64,000 bases of DNA, from contig NZ_JAUTDO010000002.1 of assembly GCF_030646165.1 (NCBI RefSeq), positions 496,001 to 560,000 of the forward strand, in the 5' to 3' direction. The notes beneath the pieces are model-generated. The model was given only the letters and a program-made list of their open reading frames with translations. It had not been told where the DNA came from and did not search any database. The position numbers were made by a program, and so were the translations under genes. Positions 61,202-64,000 of the stretch are shown here, piece after piece (positions within the stretch are counted from its first letter, which is position 1; each line of letters opens with the position of its first letter). The DNA comes from Conexibacter sp. CPCC 206217. GTDB lineage: Bacteria; Actinomycetota; Thermoleophilia; Solirubrobacterales; Solirubrobacteraceae.

Positions 61202-62521
61202 GTGCGGCGTCTCACCTCCCTCTCCGCCGCGCTCGCCGCAGCCGGGATCGCAAGCTCGGCGCTGGCGGCGTCCGCCGACGCACAGGGCCTGATCGGTCGC
61301 TGGGGATCGGTGCTCGCCGACAAGGACCCCACGCCCGGCCGCTTCGGCGACATGATCGACCTCGACGTCGACTCGCGCGGGTACGTCTACGTGCTCGACG
61401 AGCTCTCCGCCGGCCCCGGCCGCGTCCAGAAGTTCACGACCTCCGGCAAGCTCGTGCGCCAGTTCGGCGTGCCCGCCGACGAGGACGACCGCTACGACGC
61501 CGACGAGATCGTCGACGCGATCGCCGACCCGACCGCGCTCGGCGTCGGCCCCGACCGCAACGTCTACGTCGCCGAGAGCGGCGAGCGGACCCGCATCAGC
61601 GTCTGGTCCCCGCTGGGCAGATACCTGCGCAGCTTCGCCTCCGGCGGCAGCGGACCCGGGCAGATCGGCAATGTCGAGGCGATCGACTTCACCTCGTCGG
61701 GCGAGGTGCTCGTCTCCGACTCCGGCAACGACCGCATCGGGCGGTTCGGACCGGGCGGCAACTGGGTCGGCGAGCTGCCGATCTCCTCCCGCGGGATCGG
61801 ATCGATCGGCGCGAACCTCTATGTCGCGCTCGGCGACGAGGTGGCGGTCCTCACGCCCCCGTCCACCTTCACCCGCTTCGGCGGTGCGACCGACACCTCC
61901 GACGGGCTTTTCGGCACGACGTCGGACATCGCCACAACCGGCGACACCGTCTACGTCGCCGACAGCCGCATGTCCCGCATCCTCGCCTTCGATCCCGCCG
62001 GCTCGTTGAAGGGAGCTGTCGGCCAGTCCCCCGGCAGCCAGCCCGGCCAGCTCACCGAGCCCAACGCGATCGCGACCGACTGCCGCGGCACGTTGTACGT
62101 CGCCGATGCCGGCAACCACCGCGTCCAGCGCTTCGGCGCGCCCGGCGCAGCCGCCTGCGGCGACGTGCGCAAGGACAAGCAGGAGCGCCTCGTGATCAGA
62201 CTCGCCGGCAAGCGGCAGCTGCGGTTCCGCGAGGCGTTCGCGGTCACCCCCGTCGTCAGCTGCGACCGGCCGTGCAAGGGCACGCTCTCCGGCCGGATCG
62301 TCATCAGGGGCCGCAAGGAGCCGATCCTGCTGACGAGTGAGCCGATCGCGCGCGAGTTCCCCGGCCCGGCCGTCAGCAACATCGCTCCGACCGAGCGCGG
62401 CACCGACATCGTCGTCGCGGCCCTCGAGCGGCGCCAGCGGATGACCGCCGCCATCAGACTCGTCGTCCGCGACCTCACCGGCCGCAAAGTCGTGCGCACC
62501 CGCACCTACGAGCTGAGATGA
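61202..62521 (+). CDS. Exported NHL-repeat beta-propeller protein
   Basis: 439 residues from GTG, with GAGGGCAG 7 bases upstream inside the preceding gene. Signal peptide ends near ASADA-QG. NHL blades: IDLDVDSRGYVYVLDEL, GVGPDRNVYVAESGERTRIS, IDFTSSGEVLVSDSGNDRIG, and IATDCRGTLYVADAGNHRVQ RFG. After the propeller a separate C-terminal domain of about 110 residues contains a Cys pair (SCDRPCKGTLSG). Probably a secreted binding protein co-transcribed with the TolB-like gene. Confidence 0.85.
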   Translation: MRRLTSLSAALAAAGIASSALAASADAQGLIGRWGSVLADKDPTPGRFGDMIDLDVDSRGYVYVLDELSAGPGRVQKFTTSGKLVRQFGVPADEDDRYDADEIVDAIADPTALGVGPDRNVYVAESGERTRISVWSPLGRYLRSFASGGSGPGQIGNVEAIDFTSSGEVLVSDSGNDRIGRFGPGGNWVGELPISSRGIGSIGANLYVALGDEVAVLTPPSTFTRFGGATDTSDGLFGTTSDIATTGDTVYVADSRMSRILAFDPAGSLKGAVGQSPGSQPGQLTEPNAIATDCRGTLYVADAGNHRVQRFGAPGAAACGDVRKDKQERLVIRLAGKRQLRFREAFAVTPVVSCDRPCKGTLSGRIVIRGRKEPILLTSEPIAREFPGPAVSNIAPTERGTDIVVAALERRQRMTAAIRLVVRDLTGRKVVRTRTYELR

Positions 62522-62558
62522 CCCGACCCGCCGCGCGCCGCGCCGCGCTGGGCCAGCC

Positions 62559-63560
62559 CTACTCCGGAACGTAGCGGCCGAAGCCGCCGCGTGAGAAGAC
62601 GAGCGGCTCGCGCTCGGCCGCCGCCTCGAGCCCGATCACGCGGCCGACGACGATCATGTGGTCGCCGGCGCGGTGCTCGGCCTCGATCTCGCAGTCGATC
62701 CACGCGACCGCCTCGTCGAGCCCGGGACCGCCGAGGCGTTGGTGGGAGGCGACGTCCGCGAAGCGATCCACGCCGCGCCGGGAGAAGGCGCGGGTCAGGT
62801 CGCCGTGGCCGCAGGCCATGACGTTGACGCAGAACCGCCCGGTCGCCTGAATTCGGGGCCACGTGCTCGACGTGGTCGCGGCGCAGAACGCGACCAGCGC
62901 CGGTCTCAGCGAGACCGAGCAGAACGAGTTGCACGCCATCCCGACCGGTCCGGCCGCGGTGATCACCGTCACGCCGGTCGGCAGGTGCCCGAGCACCGCC
63001 CGGAACGTCTCGGCGTCCGGTGGCGGAGGCGCAGGCAGCGGCGGAACGTCCGCTGGCGGGGGCGCAGCGCGATCGAGGCGTCCGCCGCCCGCACGCGTCG
63101 CGCGATCGTCCGTCCCGGTGTCGACCACGAGCCCGGCCGCTGCGAGACCGGCGCCGCGCAGCAGCTCGAGCGCCGCCGACACGTCGGACCCGGCCCGCTC
63201 GCCCCGCACGCAGCGCACGTGCCCGGGCGCGAAGAAGTCCGTCGCGGAGGCGTCGCGCCGGGCCAGCGCACGGATCGTGCGCGCACGGTCGTCGAGCGTC
63301 CGCCCCGTCCTGACGCTGAAGGCGTTGACGACCGCGGTCCCGTCGTGCCCGAGCCCAAGCCGCTCGTAGACGTCGGCGCCCACTGCGACGAGCGGCTCCG
63401 CGTCCGGCTCGAGCAGCGTCCCGAGCAGCTCCGGCGTGACCGCCTCGGCCGCGACGACGACGACCTCGCCGACCGTCAGCGGCTGCCCGCGCCGCAGCGC
63501 GCACTGCTGCGCGACACCGTCCGTCGACGGGCGCGTCAGTTGTCCGATCGAGCGCGACAT
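62559..63560 (-). CDS. Flavin reductase fused to a degenerate RibB-like domain
   Basis: 333 residues. The C-terminal half (about 170-333) is a flavin-reductase-type FMN-binding split barrel: FRAVLGHLPTGVTVITAAGP, GMACNSFCSVSLRPALVAFC, RFCVNVMACGH, WIDCEIEAEHRAGDHMIVVG. The N-terminal half (about 15-150) follows 3,4-dihydroxybutanone-phosphate synthase: VVVVAAEAVTPELLGTLL, DRARTIRALARRDASATDFF, PGHVRCVRGE. But the acidic EDREN loop and the later catalytic His are absent, so RibB activity is unlikely. A Pro/Ala linker joins the two. It may supply reduced flavin to a monooxygenase encoded outside the window. Confidence 0.85.
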   Translation of the reverse strand: MSRSIGQLTRPSTDGVAQQCALRRGQPLTVGEVVVVAAEAVTPELLGTLLEPDAEPLVAVGADVYERLGLGHDGTAVVNAFSVRTGRTLDDRARTIRALARRDASATDFFAPGHVRCVRGERAGSDVSAALELLRGAGLAAAGLVVDTGTDDRATRAGGGRLDRAAPPPADVPPLPAPPPPDAETFRAVLGHLPTGVTVITAAGPVGMACNSFCSVSLRPALVAFCAATTSSTWPRIQATGRFCVNVMACGHGDLTRAFSRRGVDRFADVASHQRLGGPGLDEAVAWIDCEIEAEHRAGDHMIVVGRVIGLEAAAEREPLVFSRGGFGRYVPE

Positions 63561-63562
63561 GG

Positions 63563-64000
63563 TCAGAACTGGGGCCGCACGGCGCTCAGGCGCAGGTCGG
63601 CGCCGACGCTCGACGCCAACGCGACCGTCGCCGCTCCGAGGCTGTCCGCGGCGGCGCGAAGTGCCGGATCGACGACGGCTCCGTCCCTGATCTGGTCGGC
63701 ACGGCCGTAGAGGCCGGGCGGGACGGCGTAGGCAGCGAAGAAGCGCGGCAGGATGCCGAGCAGGGCGTCGATGCCGAGGTAGTGATGGTCGGAGCCGCCG
63801 GTCCCCACGACCGCGACCGGCTTGCCCAGCAGCACGCTGTCGAAATCGCCGTGCGGGACGCGCGGCAGCTCGTCGAGGAACTGCTTCAGCACCCCGGTGA
63901 ACGACGAGCGGTACATCGGCGTGCCGAGCACGAAGGCGTCGGCCGCCGCGGCCCGCTCCCGCGCCGCGGCGGCCACCTCGGCCAGGTAGGCGCCGCGGCC
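63563..64000 (-). CDS. NAD(P)H-dependent FMN reductase (SsuE/MsuE-like), partial
   Basis: The frame is open to the window edge, so the N-terminus is missing; 145 residues remain. Flavodoxin-like fold with FVLGTPMYRSSFTGVLKQFL DEL and GKPVAVVGTGGSDHHYLGID, the second a typical flavin-binding loop. Starts the reductase pair: its TGA is 2 bases before the next gene's ATG. Members deliver FMNH2 to sulfonate or pyrimidine monooxygenases. Confidence 0.85.
   Translation of the reverse strand, partial: GRGAYLAEVAAAARERAAAADAFVLGTPMYRSSFTGVLKQFLDELPRVPHGDFDSVLLGKPVAVVGTGGSDHHYLGIDALLGILPRFFAAYAVPPGLYGRADQIRDGAVVDPALRAAADSLGAATVALASSVGADLRLSAVRPQF

Overview
The window is about 70% G+C, with very tight gene packing, GTG/TTG starts and many 4-base ATGA/GTGA stop-start overlaps. 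Gene content (mycofactocin-type SDRs, FCD regulators, hydantoinases, exported proteins with Ala/Arg-rich beta-domains) fits a soil actinobacterium of the Thermoleophilia, most like Conexibacter/Solirubrobacterales. This placement is inference; there is no rRNA in the window. No tRNA, rRNA, CRISPR array or insertion sequence was seen.

Layout. 1-4.4 kb: a divergent 2-oxoacid dehydrogenase locus (E2 and an SDR leftward, E1alpha/E1beta and a GntR/FCD regulator rightward) with two copies of a small palindromic operator at the two promoters. 4.4-5.2 kb: two decayed genes. 5.4-14.2 kb: a 1235-residue exported protein with two complete amidase domains in tandem, a two-gene membrane/unknown pair, and a 1121-residue exported multi-domain surface protein. 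14.2-26.8 kb: one leftward 11-gene operon for a hydantoin- or pyrimidine-like compound (HyuB, HyuA, an ABC importer with two binding proteins and two permeases, an FCD regulator, a dihydropyrimidinase, a phosphoribosyltransferase-like protein and an N-carbamoylase), preceded by a 24-bp palindrome. 27-28.8 kb: an EAL-DICT protein and a SnoaL-like protein. 28.9-34.3 kb: a peptide-type ABC importer, divergent from a crotonyl-CoA reductase-like gene. 35.8-37.1 kb: a cyclase-family hydrolase divergent from an ArsR regulator.

37.1-53.6 kb: two leftward operons that look like one catabolic regulon. Each carries a mycofactocin-type SDR followed by a pair of DUF1989 (carboxyguanidine-deiminase-related) proteins. 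One adds E1alpha/E1beta, an ADP-forming acyl-CoA synthetase and an enoyl-CoA hydratase. The other adds a hydantoinase, an APC permease, a metallophosphoesterase, a nucleotidyltransferase and a LacI regulator. Both promoters share the exact 13-mer TACTAATAACGTT; at one it lies in a near-perfect 20-bp palindrome between -35 and -10. A second N-carbamoylase/allantoate hydrolase gene diverges from the hydantoinase operon. A plausible reading is import, ring opening, C-N hydrolysis, oxidation and CoA-dependent breakdown of a nitrogenous substrate that I cannot name.

55.2-64 kb: a diguanylate cyclase and an EAL phosphodiesterase on overlapping genes; a set of exported proteins; and two flavin reductases. 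The standout gene is 58314-59576: a bacterial signal peptide ends exactly before a 76-residue ubiquitin that differs from human ubiquitin at only four positions (N25S, A28Q, S57A, K63R), followed by a bacterial extracellular tail with perfect 111-bp repeats. No E1, E2, E3 or deubiquitinase gene is nearby, which suggests a secreted ubiquitin mimic rather than a conjugation system.
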